Of a stretch of 36,483 nucleotides of DNA, positions 23,715 to 32,724 are shown piece by piece. Each line of letters begins with the position of its first letter. The stretch's first letter is position 1. The notes beneath the pieces are model-generated. The model had not been told where the DNA came from. It saw only the letters and a list, made by a program, of their open reading frames with translations, and ran no database searches. This stretch comes from an uncultured SAR116 cluster alpha proteobacterium (lineage in GTDB: Bacteria; Pseudomonadota; Alphaproteobacteria; Puniceispirillales; GCA-002684695), in NCBI GenBank assembly GCA_902532475.1, contig CACAIE010000018.1, positions 1 to 36,483 on the forward strand, given 5' to 3'. A program made the translations under genes and the position numbers.

Positions 23715-24887
23715 ATGTCTAAACTAGTAAATCCTCATGGGCAAACATCATTGAGACCTCTCCTGCTCAAAAACAAAGAAAGAGATGAAGAAATAAAGAA
23801 AGCTGTAAAACTCAAAAAAATACCCATGTCTTCAAGAGAGTTATCTGACTTACTAATGATGGGTATGGGAGCTTACACCCCATTAAATGGATTTATGTGC
23901 GAAGAGGACTGGAAAAGTTGTTGTTTAGATTTAAAAACTGCAGAGGGATTATTCTGGCCTATACCAATCACTTTATCAGTCAAGAAAAGTCTTGGGGATA
24001 GTATTCAAATTAATGAAGAGTTGTCCCTGGTAAATGAGAAAGGTAAAATTTTTGGGACTATAGAAGTAAAAGAAAAATATTCTATCGACAAGGATTTTGA
24101 ATGCAGAAATGTATTTAATACAATCGACACAAGTCATCCTGGCGTGGAAAAGGTTTTCAATCAGGGCGCTATAAATATAGGGGGACCAGTAAAAGTCATT
24201 GATGAAGATCACTACCCAAGTTCATACAAAGGCCTCTACTTTACTCCTGCAGAAACGAGATCTATATTTAAACAAAATGGGTGGTCAACAGTCGCTGCAT
24301 TTCAAACTCGAAACCCAATGCACCGTAGTCATGAATACTTAGCTAAAATAGCTATAGAAATCTGTGACGGCCTTCTGATCCATCAAGTGTTAGGTGCTCT
24401 TAAAAAGGGGGACATACCTGCTGAAATTCGCGTTAAATGCATTGACAATATGGTAAAGAACTATTTCGTTAAAGGAAGTGCAATTCAAGCTGGTTATCCA
24501 ATAGAAATGAGATACGGTGGGCCCAAAGAAGCGCTTCTGCATGCATTATTCCGTCAAAATTTTGGTTGCTCTCATCTTATTGTTGGTCGAGATCACGCAG
24601 GCATTGGAAGTTTTTACGGGCCGTTTGACGCTCATCATATTTTTGACGAAATACCTTCTGGAAGCATGGAAACCAAGGCCCTTAAAATTGATATTACGTT
24701 TTACTGTTACAAATGCAATGGAATGGCTACTGGAAAAACGTGCCCTCATGAAGAAAGTCAAAGACTTCATGTTTCCGGAACTCGATTTAGAGAAATGTTA
24801 GTCAATAATGAAGAAGTTCCAAAAGAGTTTAGCAGGCCTGAAGTTTTAGAAATTTTGAGAGGCTTTTATCAACAAGAAAATATGTAA
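23715..24887 (+). CDS. sat: Sulfate adenylyltransferase (ATP sulfurylase), dissimilatory type
   Basis: This 390-residue enzyme interconverts ATP plus sulfate with APS plus pyrophosphate. The active-site motifs [11 protein letters not shown] at 197-207 and GRDHAG at 291-296 are intact. A zinc-binding set (Cys331, Cys334, Cys343, His345) and [11 protein letters not shown] follow, as in the homo-oligomeric Sat of sulfur oxidisers and reducers. Next to aprMBA it most likely runs toward ATP and sulfate. There is no fused kinase domain; a separate APS kinase lies at 29320. AAGGAAAAAT precedes the ATG. It ends 63 bp before aprM. Confidence 0.95.
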   Translation: MSKLVNPHGQTSLRPLLLKNKERDEEIKKAVKLKKIPMSSRELSDLLMMGMGAYTPLNGFMCEEDWKSCCLDLKTAEGLFWPIPITLSVKKSLGDSIQINEELSLVNEKGKIFGTIEVKEKYSIDKDFECRNVFNTIDTSHPGVEKVFNQGAINIGGPVKVIDEDHYPSSYKGLYFTPAETRSIFKQNGWSTVAAFQTRNPMHRSHEYLAKIAIEICDGLLIHQVLGALKKGDIPAEIRVKCIDNMVKNYFVKGSAIQAGYPIEMRYGGPKEALLHALFRQNFGCSHLIVGRDHAGIGSFYGPFDAHHIFDEIPSGSMETKALKIDITFYCYKCNGMATGKTCPHEESQRLHVSGTRFREMLVNNEEVPKEFSRPEVLEILRGFYQQENM

Positions 24888-24894
24888 TTTCACA

Positions 24895-24933
24895 TTGACT
24901 TTTGAATCAAATCAACTATTTAAATACTATAAT
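24895..24933 (+). promoter_or_regulatory. Candidate promoter of aprMBA
   Basis: TTGACT at 24895-24900 and a perfect TATAAT at 24928-24933 lie in the 63-bp gap between sat and aprM. The spacing between them (27) is too long to form one promoter. TTTAAA at 24919-24924 is 18 bases from TTGACT. A promoter here is plausible but not certain; AAAAGG at 24938-24943 serves as ribosome binding site. Confidence 0.3.
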
Positions 24934-24950
24934 TTTTAAAAGGTTTCTCA

Positions 24951-25736
24951 ATGTTTTCCCAAAATCCATTTGTAGAATTATTGAATTTAATTCCGGCTGA
25001 AGCAATGCAAGGTTTTGTAATTTTAATGTTTCTTCTTGTTTTTGGTGGAACAATTTACGACATGATTGAAAAGCAAAATGCTACTTACTTTTTCAGAAAT
25101 TGGAGAAAGTCAAAACTGAGCAAAGTCAGGGAAATCTCATTTAGTGAAATGCTGGTGATAATTTTTAAAACAGTAACTGTAGATGTTTTTTCTGCCGCTG
25201 AATTTTGTAGCTTCAACAGAAGGCTAGCACATTTGCTTACTTTTTATGGTTTTATTGGTTATGTAATTACCACAGTTATAATGGTTTTTGGGTACCTGCC
25301 TGAAAAATCAGCTACACCTGAAATTATTCCAACATTATGGTATTTAAGCGCGCTTTTAATTAGTATTGGTTGCTACTGGTTTTGGTTTTTTATACGAGTT
25401 GATGTCGCAGCAGAAGGCAACCCTAGACTTAGACTGGTTCAAGCTGATATTTTTGTTCTTTCTCTGGCAATTAGCTCTACTGTTGCAATAGTTTGGGGAT
25501 TAACCCAATCATCTAATCCACTTCTTTCAAATATATTTTTGTTATTATATATAGTATCGAATTTAGTTTTATTTGGATCAATACCATGGTCAAAATTTGC
25601 GCATATGTTTTATAAGCCTGGCGCAGCATTGCAAAAAAGGGTGGCTGATGCTGATGGGTCAAGAAGAAACCTTCCTGAACCTGCAGATAAACCTGCAATA
25701 CTAGGAACTGCTAAAAGAATTCCAAGAAATTACTGA
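24951..25736 (+). CDS. aprM: AprM-like membrane anchor for APS reductase
   Basis: This 261-residue protein has about five to six transmembrane helices (near 18-35, 90-112, 125-145, 165-185 and 195-212) and a basic cytoplasmic tail. It resembles AprM and the heme-b membrane subunits of the QmoC/HdrE type. In sulfur oxidisers such as purple sulfur bacteria, aprM precedes aprBA and is thought to carry electrons from APS reductase to the quinone pool. His residues within helices (for example RRLAHLLTFYG) could ligate heme. The position directly upstream of aprBA is the strongest argument for the name. Confidence 0.82.
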   Translation: MFSQNPFVELLNLIPAEAMQGFVILMFLLVFGGTIYDMIEKQNATYFFRNWRKSKLSKVREISFSEMLVIIFKTVTVDVFSAAEFCSFNRRLAHLLTFYGFIGYVITTVIMVFGYLPEKSATPEIIPTLWYLSALLISIGCYWFWFFIRVDVAAEGNPRLRLVQADIFVLSLAISSTVAIVWGLTQSSNPLLSNIFLLLYIVSNLVLFGSIPWSKFAHMFYKPGAALQKRVADADGSRRNLPEPADKPAILGTAKRIPRNY

Positions 25737-25758
25737 CTGAACAGGAGAAAATTAAAAT

Positions 25759-26220
25759 ATGTCAACTTTTGTATATATGACTAGTTGTGATGGTTGTGGG
25801 CACTGTGTAGATATCTGCCCTTCCGATATTATGCACATTGATCCAACCACTAGGAGAGCCTATAATATCGAGCCAAATTTTTGTTGGGAGTGTTACTCTT
25901 GCGTCAAAGCGTGTCCCCAAAATGCTATAGACGTTAGAGGTTACGCTGACTTTGCTCCGATGGGTCACAGCGTAAGAGTTCTCAGAGAGGAAGAAAAAGG
26001 AACTGTTTCTTGGAAGATAAAGTTTCGCGACGGCAGAGAAAAAAATTTCGTTTCACCTATAAGAACAACCCCATGGGGCTCAATCAAAGGTCCAGCAGAA
26101 TATGAGGATCCAAATACTCAAGATTTTGCTACTCAGCAACTAGCGCACGAACCAGATGCCTTAAAGATTGACTCATTGCCAACTATATCTAGAAGTCAGT
26201 TTGTAGAAGGCCCACTGTAA
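25759..26220 (+). CDS. aprB: Adenylylsulfate reductase beta subunit (2 x [4Fe-4S])
   Basis: This 153-residue ferredoxin-like subunit carries electrons between the AprA flavin and the membrane partner. Eight cysteines form two clusters: Cys10, 13, 16 and 20 (CDGCGHCVDIC) and Cys42, 45, 48 and 52 (CWECYSCVKAC). A C-terminal tail from about residue 75 wraps around AprA in known structures. CAGGAGAAAAT precedes the ATG. The stop overlaps the aprA start by one base (TAATG), which suits a 1:1 complex. Confidence 0.96.
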   Translation: MSTFVYMTSCDGCGHCVDICPSDIMHIDPTTRRAYNIEPNFCWECYSCVKACPQNAIDVRGYADFAPMGHSVRVLREEEKGTVSWKIKFRDGREKNFVSPIRTTPWGSIKGPAEYEDPNTQDFATQQLAHEPDALKIDSLPTISRSQFVEGPL

Positions 26221-28058
26221 TGGCATCACGAAAAACTATATATGTAGATTCTGATGTTCTGGTAATTGGTGGAGGCTTTGGTGGTTGCGGCGCTGCATAC
26301 GAATCACGTTACTGGGGTAGAGATAAGAAAATAGTTGTGGTTGAAAAAGCAAACATTGAAAGAAGTGGTGCGGTTGCACAAGGTTTATACGCAATCAATT
26401 GCTACATGGGTATGCAGTGGAATGAAAATAAGCCTGAAGACCATGTTAGATACGCCAGAAACGACTTAATGGGATTAGTGAGAGAGGATCTTGGCTATGA
26501 TATAGCTCGTCACGTAGATTCTACAGTCCATAAGTTTGAGGAATGGGGTCTGCCAATCATGAGAGACCCTGAAAATGGTCGTTACCAACGTGAAGGCAAG
26601 TGGCAGATAATGATCCACGGTGAAAGTTACAAGCCTATTATCGCAGAGGCTGCAAGAAAGGCAGCTACAGAAGTGTATAACAGGATTATGGTCACTCACC
26701 TATTGATGGACAAAAATAAGCCTAATCGTGTTGCGGGAGCGGTTGGTTTCAATGTCAGGACAGGTGACTTTTATATTTTTAGATCTAAAGCTGTCGTAGT
26801 ATCTGCGGGTGGAGCTTCACATATTTTTAAACCACACTCAGTTGGAGAAGGAATGGGTCGCACCTGGTATGCGCCTTGGAGTAGTGCTTCAGCTTACGCT
26901 CTCCCAATAAGAGTTGGCGCAAAAATGACACAAATGGAAAATAGGATTGTTCTGACAAGATTTAAAGACGGCTACGGTCCTGTGGGAGCATATTTTTTAC
27001 ATCTAAAGACTACAACAGAAAATGGCTATGGCAAAAGTTATGAGAATACATGGTATGACTCAATAAAAGCTATGGTTGGGGATTACGTTGATCAACAACC
27101 AGTCCCAACATGCCTTAGAAACCATGCGTTTTTAAAAGAGGTCCAAGCAGGAAGAGGCCCAATTAGAATGGTAACCAAGGAAGCATTCAAAGACCCTCAC
27201 AAAGAAACGATTGGATGGGAAAACTTCTTGGGCATGACTATTGGCCAAGCCGTTGTCTGGGCTTCACAAAATATTGACCCTAAAGAAACTAATCCAGAAT
27301 TAGTGATGTCTGAGCCTTATGTAATGGGATCTCACGCTACTTGTTCTGGGGCTTGGGCAAGTGGACCAAGTGACTATGCACCTGATGACTATCAATGGGG
27401 TTACAATAGAATGATGACTGTTGAAGGTCTATTTGGTTCTGGAGACACAATAGGCGGGACAGCACATAAATTTTCATCTGGTTCGTTTACGGAAGGTAGA
27501 ATAGCTGGGAAGTCTGCCATCAACTACGTCAACGACCTTGGCAATGACCAACCCGAAGTAAGTGAAGAAGAATATTCAAATCTAAAAGAATTAGTTTATA
27601 AGCCATTAGAAAATTATACAGTTGGAAGAAATGAAATCACTAGTGGCACTGTCTCTCCTAGTTACATTCTGCCGATCCAAGGCCTTCAAAGGCTTGAAAA
27701 AATAATGGATGAATACGTTGGAGGAACAAGTACTGACTACCTTACTAATGAACCCATGCTTTTAAGGGGAATCGAGCTTCTAACAATGCTGAAAGAAGAC
27801 TTAAGTAATATTGGTGCCGATAGTCTTCACCAACTCCAAAGAGCATGGGAACTCAATCATAGAGTTATAGCTTCTGAATGCGTGACACAGCATACTTTGT
27901 TTAGGAAAGAAACTAGGTGGCCAGGATACTATTATAGGGGAGATCATCCAAAATTAGATGATAAAGATTGGCATTGCTTCACATTATCTCAATTTGATGA
28001 AAAGGCTGATACTTGGTCAATGGAAAAAGCTCCTGTTCATCACATTATTGATAAATAA
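26220..28058 (+). CDS. aprA: Adenylylsulfate reductase alpha subunit (FAD)
   Basis: This 612-residue flavoprotein is the catalytic subunit. In the oxidative direction it joins sulfite and AMP to APS, passing two electrons to AprB. The N-terminal FAD-binding loop GGGFGGCGAAYESR is at about 17-30, followed by RSGAVAQGLYAINCYMG. Later blocks VSAGGASHIF and SHATCSGAWASG, and a C-terminal segment HRVIASECVTQHTLFR, are typical of AprA. Length is as expected. The order aprM-aprB-aprA with Sat upstream, and no Dsr or Qmo genes in view, points to sulfite oxidation, as proposed for SAR11 and SUP05-type marine bacteria. Confidence 0.96.
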   Translation: MASRKTIYVDSDVLVIGGGFGGCGAAYESRYWGRDKKIVVVEKANIERSGAVAQGLYAINCYMGMQWNENKPEDHVRYARNDLMGLVREDLGYDIARHVDSTVHKFEEWGLPIMRDPENGRYQREGKWQIMIHGESYKPIIAEAARKAATEVYNRIMVTHLLMDKNKPNRVAGAVGFNVRTGDFYIFRSKAVVVSAGGASHIFKPHSVGEGMGRTWYAPWSSASAYALPIRVGAKMTQMENRIVLTRFKDGYGPVGAYFLHLKTTTENGYGKSYENTWYDSIKAMVGDYVDQQPVPTCLRNHAFLKEVQAGRGPIRMVTKEAFKDPHKETIGWENFLGMTIGQAVVWASQNIDPKETNPELVMSEPYVMGSHATCSGAWASGPSDYAPDDYQWGYNRMMTVEGLFGSGDTIGGTAHKFSSGSFTEGRIAGKSAINYVNDLGNDQPEVSEEEYSNLKELVYKPLENYTVGRNEITSGTVSPSYILPIQGLQRLEKIMDEYVGGTSTDYLTNEPMLLRGIELLTMLKEDLSNIGADSLHQLQRAWELNHRVIASECVTQHTLFRKETRWPGYYYRGDHPKLDDKDWHCFTLSQFDEKADTWSMEKAPVHHIIDK

Positions 28059-28077
28059 TTTATAATTCAAACAATCT

Positions 28078-28848
28078 ATGATTATTGCTCAGATTTCTGA
28101 CACACATATTTTTTTACCATCAGATAATAATGAGCAAAGAATATCTGAAAAACGAATACAAAATTTAAAAGAATGTGTTAAAGGCATCAAGTCTCTGAAG
28201 ACAACACCCGATCTAATTTTACATACTGGTGACGTTACGCATAATGGCACAATAGAGGAGTATAAAATTGTGCACAATATCTTAGGCGACTTAAAAATTC
28301 CCATCTTTTATACACCTGGAAATAGAGACAACAGAAAAAATCTTTATAAAATTTTTAACCAAAAGTGCAATCTTGATTTAAAGAGTAATTTTCATATTTA
28401 TTTAGTAGAGTTATCTAATTTGAACTTAATATCTATGGATACACATTGCAGAGACAGCAATAAAGGTGAATTATCTTACGAAAGGCTTACAATTTTTTCG
28501 AACCTCTTAAAAAAAAGTAAAAACATTCCAACAGCAGTTTTTATGCATCACCCACCTTTTAACGTTTCAAAGTCATCTTCAGTAAATATTGAATTTGAGA
28601 CTGAAGATCGAGTATTTGAATTTATTGACATCTTAAAGAATCACAAACCATTGATTGGCTTATTTTGTGGCCATATACACAGGAACTTTGAAATAGAAAT
28701 TGGAAATTTTAATGCCTATACAATGCCTCCCATTGCCCTTGATTTAAGCTGGGAAAAACATAATAGACAAAACTCTAATCGACCTCAATATCTAATACAT
28801 ACTTATTCAAAAAATTCTGGGTTTAAAACTGAACGAAAATTGGTGTAA
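28078..28848 (+). CDS. Calcineurin-like metallophosphoesterase, CpdA/Icc-like
   Basis: This 256-residue protein has the five metallophosphoesterase motifs in order: DTH at residues 8-10, GDVTHNG, GNRDN, MHHPPF and GHIH. This is the class III cyclic-nucleotide phosphodiesterase (CpdA) arrangement, so hydrolysis of cAMP or another phosphodiester is likely. It begins 19 bp after aprA with no obvious ribosome binding site. A link to sulfur metabolism (for example a nucleotide produced from APS) is possible only by position. Confidence 0.8.
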   Translation: MIIAQISDTHIFLPSDNNEQRISEKRIQNLKECVKGIKSLKTTPDLILHTGDVTHNGTIEEYKIVHNILGDLKIPIFYTPGNRDNRKNLYKIFNQKCNLDLKSNFHIYLVELSNLNLISMDTHCRDSNKGELSYERLTIFSNLLKKSKNIPTAVFMHHPPFNVSKSSSVNIEFETEDRVFEFIDILKNHKPLIGLFCGHIHRNFEIEIGNFNAYTMPPIALDLSWEKHNRQNSNRPQYLIHTYSKNSGFKTERKLV

Positions 28849-28892
28849 TATAAGTTAATTTTTATTTTAATTAATATATTGGGTATTCGTTA

Positions 28893-29252
28893 ATGGCATT
28901 TAAAGAGAGCATAAAATTTAAAAAAATAATTAACCATAACGGTGTACCAATAACTAATTGTTTTTTCGAAGAAGCCCCAGAAAACATTTTGGCTACAATG
29001 GTTGAAGATGAACCTGAAGGATTTGAAGGACCTCTATTCCTTCAAAAAAGTGTTAAAGTTTCTATTCCCAACGATGATACAGAAACAAGAATAGAAATTT
29101 CAATTTGGTTTTCTCCTAATGAAGATAATGATAAAATGTCAGATATAATACAATCCTTTTTCGATTGGAGATTTAAAGATTTAAAATCAAAGGAAACTGC
29201 AATGTCTTTTGATGAAAGTGGAAAACTCATTTTAAACTTTAATAAAGTTTAA
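28893..29252 (+). CDS. Conserved-looking small protein of unknown function
   Basis: I do not recognise this 119-residue protein. It has no signal peptide, membrane segment or cysteine pair; only one Cys is visible (NCFFEE). The sequence alternates hydrophobic and polar residues (VKVSIPN, RIEISIWF, LILNF) as in a small beta-rich domain. A helical stretch DIIQSFFDWRFKDL lies near residues 84-97, and the protein is acidic. It lies between the phosphoesterase and cysC on the same strand, with no clear ribosome binding site. Its last codons form one arm of an AT-rich hairpin. Confidence 0.7.
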   Translation: MAFKESIKFKKIINHNGVPITNCFFEEAPENILATMVEDEPEGFEGPLFLQKSVKVSIPNDDTETRIEISIWFSPNEDNDKMSDIIQSFFDWRFKDLKSKETAMSFDESGKLILNFNKV

Positions 29253-29253
29253 A
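29231..29253 (+). repeat. AT-rich hairpin at the 3' end of the unknown small gene
   Basis: Arms TTTAAACTTT (29231-29240) and AAAGTTTAAA (29244-29253) are perfect complements around a three-base loop, spanning the stop codon at 29250-29252. A second smaller dyad, TAACTT/AAGTTA with a four-base loop, follows at 29261-29276. Together they may mark a transcript end or a processing site, though the stems hold little GC. Confidence 0.4.
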
Positions 29254-29319
29254 GACAACTTAACTTATAAAAGTTAGACAAAATTAAAATCTTAAAAATA
29301 TTTTAATTTAAGGAAAAAT

Positions 29320-29955
29320 ATGGAAACTAAAAAATTTACAACAAACGATAAGATAAAGAACAAAGTTTTCCACCATGAAATGAAAATCAACAAAGAGCAT
29401 CGCTCTAAAATTAAGAAGCAAACTCCTTGCATAATATGGTTTACCGGGTTATCTGGAGCAGGAAAATCAACACTTGCCGATACTTTAGAACAAAAATTAA
29501 ATAAGTTAGGGAAACACACATTTTCGTTAGATGGTGATAATCTTAGACATACACTCAATGAAGATTTAGGTTTTTCTGATCGTGATAGAAATGAAAACAT
29601 AAGAAGAATTGGACATGTGGGCAAACTTATGGTTGACGCTGGCTTAATAGTTATATCGTCGTTCATATCTCCCTTCAAAGAACAAAGGAATAATACTAGA
29701 AAACTATTCAATGAAAAAGAATTCATACAAGTGTTTTTAAATACATCAATTGATATTTGTGAAAAAAGAGATCCAAAAGGGTTATATAAGAAAGCTCGAG
29801 CAGGCTTGTTAAAAGATTTTACAGGCATAGATTCCGCTTATGAAATTCCAGAAAATTCAGAGATAGTTTTGGATGGATCTCATGGTAGTCCAGATGAGAA
29901 TTCTGAAATAATCATTAAATATTTAATTGAAAATGATATAATCAAACATGAATAA
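29320..29955 (+). CDS. cysC: Adenylylsulfate kinase (APS kinase)
   Basis: This 211-residue kinase phosphorylates APS to PAPS. It shows the P-loop GLSGAGKST at 43-51, the [20 protein letters not shown] block at 71-90 with ENIRRIGHV, and [10 protein letters not shown], where a serine is the known phospho-enzyme site in homologues. The first 35 residues are an extra basic, hydrophilic extension also seen in some CysC proteins. AAGGAAAAAT precedes the ATG. It overlaps the aldose epimerase gene by eight bases. It competes with Sat for APS, supplying PAPS for sulfation or assimilation. Confidence 0.95.
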   Translation: METKKFTTNDKIKNKVFHHEMKINKEHRSKIKKQTPCIIWFTGLSGAGKSTLADTLEQKLNKLGKHTFSLDGDNLRHTLNEDLGFSDRDRNENIRRIGHVGKLMVDAGLIVISSFISPFKEQRNNTRKLFNEKEFIQVFLNTSIDICEKRDPKGLYKKARAGLLKDFTGIDSAYEIPENSEIVLDGSHGSPDENSEIIIKYLIENDIIKHE

Positions 29956-30961
29956 AATTATCAATAATACCTTTGGTAGATTTAAAGATAGCGATGTCAT
30001 TCTCACTTCATTATTCGGTGGAAATAACACATGCATTTCAATAATGAATTGGGGTGCTTCAATACAAAATTGGACAATAAATAACTCAGAAAATAGGTCA
30101 AATTCTGTTGTATTAGGTTTTGAAAATTTTGACTACTACCCAAAATATAGTCCTTACTTTGGTTCTATTATTGGAAGAACAATTAATCGCATTAATAGAG
30201 GACGGTTTTCACTGAGTGAAAAAAAATATCAATTAGATATTAACCGGCCTCCTAATCACCTTCATGGAGGGGAAACTGGATTTGGAAAATTAATTTGGGA
30301 TTTTGAAATTAATCAACAAGACAATTCTGTCTCTTATTTTATCCAGAGTAAAGATGGTGAAGGAGGATACCCTGGAAATGTCGAGGCAAATGTCAAATAT
30401 CAATTAGACGATCAAAAACTTAAAATTGAAATTAGAGCTACTACCGATTGTGAAACCCCAATTAATATGGGGCAACACAATTATTTTAATTTATCCTCTG
30501 TAAAAGAGAGGCCTTACAATATTTGCAATCATTATCTTTATTTAAATTCTTCAAAATTTACAGAAACTAATCAACATTTAATCCCAACTGGAACAATTTT
30601 ACCAACCTTAGGAACTGAAATGGATTTTTCTATTAGTAAAGAAATTGGCGAAATTGAATTAGATGACAATTTTATCTTAAATAAGGCTGTGGTTAACAGT
30701 GAGCTTTCTGCTAAATTGTATAATCCTGATAATAAATTAACTTTAAAACTTTGGACTGACCAACCAGGCATTCAAGTTTATAATTCTCCTAAACTTGATA
30801 TTAAGGTGCCAGGCTTAAATAATATTACCTATAAAAATTTTGCTGGAATATGTCTTGAAGCCCAGAAGTTTCCAGACAGTGTAAATCATAATCATTTTCC
30901 ACCAATAATTGTATCACCCAATAACCCATACTTTCACAAAACAGAGATCGAAATACTATGA
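29948..30961 (+). CDS. galM: Aldose 1-epimerase
   Basis: This 337-residue mutarotase interconverts alpha and beta anomers of free aldoses. His104 and His106 (NHLHGG), the catalytic acid His177 ([10 protein letters not shown]) and the catalytic base Glu304 ([12 protein letters not shown]) are all present. The C-terminal SPNNPY motif is also typical. No signal peptide, so cytosolic. It overlaps cysC by eight bases and the cytochrome gene by four, so translation is coupled despite unrelated functions. It could serve the sugar pathway at the start of the window. Confidence 0.88.
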   Translation: MNKIINNTFGRFKDSDVILTSLFGGNNTCISIMNWGASIQNWTINNSENRSNSVVLGFENFDYYPKYSPYFGSIIGRTINRINRGRFSLSEKKYQLDINRPPNHLHGGETGFGKLIWDFEINQQDNSVSYFIQSKDGEGGYPGNVEANVKYQLDDQKLKIEIRATTDCETPINMGQHNYFNLSSVKERPYNICNHYLYLNSSKFTETNQHLIPTGTILPTLGTEMDFSISKEIGEIELDDNFILNKAVVNSELSAKLYNPDNKLTLKLWTDQPGIQVYNSPKLDIKVPGLNNITYKNFAGICLEAQKFPDSVNHNHFPPIIVSPNNPYFHKTEIEIL

Positions 30962-31362
30962 AAAATTTAATCGTAATTTTTATATTATTATCTATACCAG
31001 CAATTGGCGCTGGCATCGTTGATAAGAGAAAAGAAAACTTTCAGACAAATAAAGAAAGCATGAAAAACATCTACCAAGCGATCAAGGTAAATGACTTGCA
31101 ACAAATTATTGAAAGTTCAAATAAAATTGAATTGTTTGCTAGTGAAATGGTCGATTATTTTCCTGTAGATAGCTCATCCAGGGGTGCAAGCGATGACATC
31201 TGGACTAATTTTGATGGTTTTAAGGAAAAAGCGCAAAAAAACGAAACTGCTGCGAAGTTATTAAAGAATGCCGCTCAACAAAACAAAATTGATGAATTAA
31301 ATGAATTATTTAATCAATTGAGCATGACATGCAAATCATGCCACCGGTCCTTCAAAAACTAA
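30958..31362 (+). CDS. Cytochrome c' (class II c-type cytochrome), periplasmic
   Basis: This 134-residue protein has a signal peptide ([19 protein letters not shown]) and a four-helix-bundle pattern. A single heme-binding CKSCH at 125-129 sits close to the C-terminus, the hallmark of class II cytochromes (cytochrome c' or c-556). Residues around Phe80-Phe83 fit the soluble bundle. Roles in this family include NO binding and electron transfer. Here it could accept electrons in the sulfur module, by position only. It overlaps the epimerase gene by four bases. Confidence 0.87.
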   Translation: MKNLIVIFILLSIPAIGAGIVDKRKENFQTNKESMKNIYQAIKVNDLQQIIESSNKIELFASEMVDYFPVDSSSRGASDDIWTNFDGFKEKAQKNETAAKLLKNAAQQNKIDELNELFNQLSMTCKSCHRSFKN

Positions 31363-31370
31363 TTTGTGTT

Positions 31371-31997
31371 ATGGGAAAAATGACTCACCAAGATGCAATA
31401 AGTAATCTCGCTGAAAAAGATAACGGTATAAAAGAGGCTATTAAAAAATATGGTATGCCAAAAGATAGGATGACTGATGGTGGCTTTGAGACCTTGTTTA
31501 GGATGATTATCGGTCAACAAATATCTGTAAAAGCAGCAAATTCTGTTTGGGGAAAGTTAAGAAATATTGATGCAAATAATGTTAACACTCTACTAAATTT
31601 ATCAGACTTAAAGCTTAGGGAGGCAGGACTTTCAAGACAAAAGATTACCTATAGTAGAGATTTGGCCAAAAAAATAAAAAATGGGTCTTTAGTTTTAGAA
31701 AACCTTACTAAATTATCTAGTGAAGATGCACATAAAAAATTAACACAAGTTAAAGGAATAGGTGATTGGACAGCTGATATTTATCAATTATTTGTACTAG
31801 GAGATATGGATGCATTTCCTCAAGCTGACCTTGCAATCCAAGAAGGTGCAAGAAGATACTTTCAGCTTGAAAAAAGACCTTCAGCAAATAATCTTGTTAA
31901 ACTTGCTGAAAAATGGAGGCCCTTTAGGGGTGCGGGAGCATTAGTCATGTGGCAAATTTACAGAGTTGAAGTTCATGAAGGTTCAACTGTCAATTAA
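31371..31997 (+). CDS. DNA-3-methyladenine glycosylase II, AlkA-like
   Basis: This HhH-GPD glycosylase removes alkylated bases from DNA. The helix-hairpin-helix VKGIGDWTA is at 127-135 and the catalytic Asp153 in FPQADLAI follows 18 residues later. FRMIIGQQISVKAANSVW at about 43-60 is a further hallmark. It is 208 residues and lacks the N-terminal domain of E. coli AlkA, as in the shorter bacterial forms. I start at ATG 31371 (31380 is also possible), since codons further upstream would lie inside the cytochrome gene. The end overlaps the opposing yedK gene by eight bases. Confidence 0.88.
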   Translation: MGKMTHQDAISNLAEKDNGIKEAIKKYGMPKDRMTDGGFETLFRMIIGQQISVKAANSVWGKLRNIDANNVNTLLNLSDLKLREAGLSRQKITYSRDLAKKIKNGSLVLENLTKLSSEDAHKKLTQVKGIGDWTADIYQLFVLGDMDAFPQADLAIQEGARRYFQLEKRPSANNLVKLAEKWRPFRGAGALVMWQIYRVEVHEGSTVN

Positions 31998-32652
31998 AAT
32001 GATTGAACAAAGGAAGATCGCTGTTTTCTTTATAATCATACTTTTCAACTAGGGAGCTATTATCATTATTAACTTTTCCTAAAGCTGGGGATACCGGATG
32101 AAAATCAAAATTATTGCCGTTAATTGGTTTTAGTAAAGTTAAAGCCTCTTCATAACTAGTACCCGTCCATTTATAGTAATTTTTTTTATCAATCACTAAC
32201 GGAGTTCTTGAATGAAGAGACTTCAAATGCTGATTTGATTCAGAGGTAATTATTATAAATTGAGGATCTCCATTATTGCTTAATCTTTTAAGTCCTGCAA
32301 AGGCAATTAAATTACTATTTCTACTTTTAATAAGATATGGCTTTTTAGAAGATTTCCATTCAAACCAACTGTTAGCAGGGATAAGGCATCTCTGAAATCT
32401 AAGCAATTTACTAAATGTTACTTTTTGGTGCACTGTTTCAGATCTAGCATTAATAAGTAATTTACTTGTATTTAAAGAGTTAAAACCCCAATTCAAAATT
32501 TGCAAATTGAACTTTTTATCATACAAAGAAACCACCACTGAATCCTGCCCAGGTGCAATATTATATCTGGCAGGAAAATTTCCTGACAAATCATCAGAAA
32601 ATTCATTTTTCAATTCATTCAAATTAGATGAAAGTGAAAATCTTCCGCACAT
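31990..32652 (-). CDS. yedK: HMCES/YedK-family abasic-site shield protein (SRAP)
   Basis: This 220-residue SRAP protein crosslinks to abasic sites in single-stranded DNA through Cys2, which is present at the start of MCGRFSLSS. Other signatures are NIAPGQ, NARSETV, CLIPANSWFEWK (with the conserved Glu) and HSRTPLVI with the active-site His. GGAAAG precedes the ATG. It is monocistronic and tail-to-tail with the AlkA-like gene, so two genes acting on damaged bases and abasic sites lie together. Confidence 0.92.
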   Translation of the reverse strand: MCGRFSLSSNLNELKNEFSDDLSGNFPARYNIAPGQDSVVVSLYDKKFNLQILNWGFNSLNTSKLLINARSETVHQKVTFSKLLRFQRCLIPANSWFEWKSSKKPYLIKSRNSNLIAFAGLKRLSNNGDPQFIIITSESNQHLKSLHSRTPLVIDKKNYYKWTGTSYEEALTLLKPINGNNFDFHPVSPALGKVNNDNSSLVEKYDYKENSDLPLFNHFN

Positions 32653-32681
32653 AAACTTTCCATGTTTTTATTTTTTAAATG

Positions 32682-32699
32682 TATTATTATACAATAATA
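32682..32699. promoter_or_regulatory. AT-rich dyad in the yedK/tsaC divergent promoter region
   Basis: TATTATT (32682-32688) and AATAATA (32693-32699) are complementary arms around ATAC. The 72-bp gap must hold two divergent promoters, and the dyad may be overlapping -10 elements. I see no paired -35, so this is weak evidence. Confidence 0.25.
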
Positions 32700-32724
32700 A
32701 ATAATTACTTAATAAAAACTTTAT

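Noticed and set aside
24895-24933. TTGACT and TATAAT as a single strong promoter upstream of aprM
   Set aside because: The 27-base spacing is too long for one sigma-70 promoter; kept only as a weak candidate region.
29292-29828. 178-codon open frame antisense to cysC
   Set aside because: cysC on the other strand has every family motif; the antisense product is low-complexity hydrophobic sequence with no family match.
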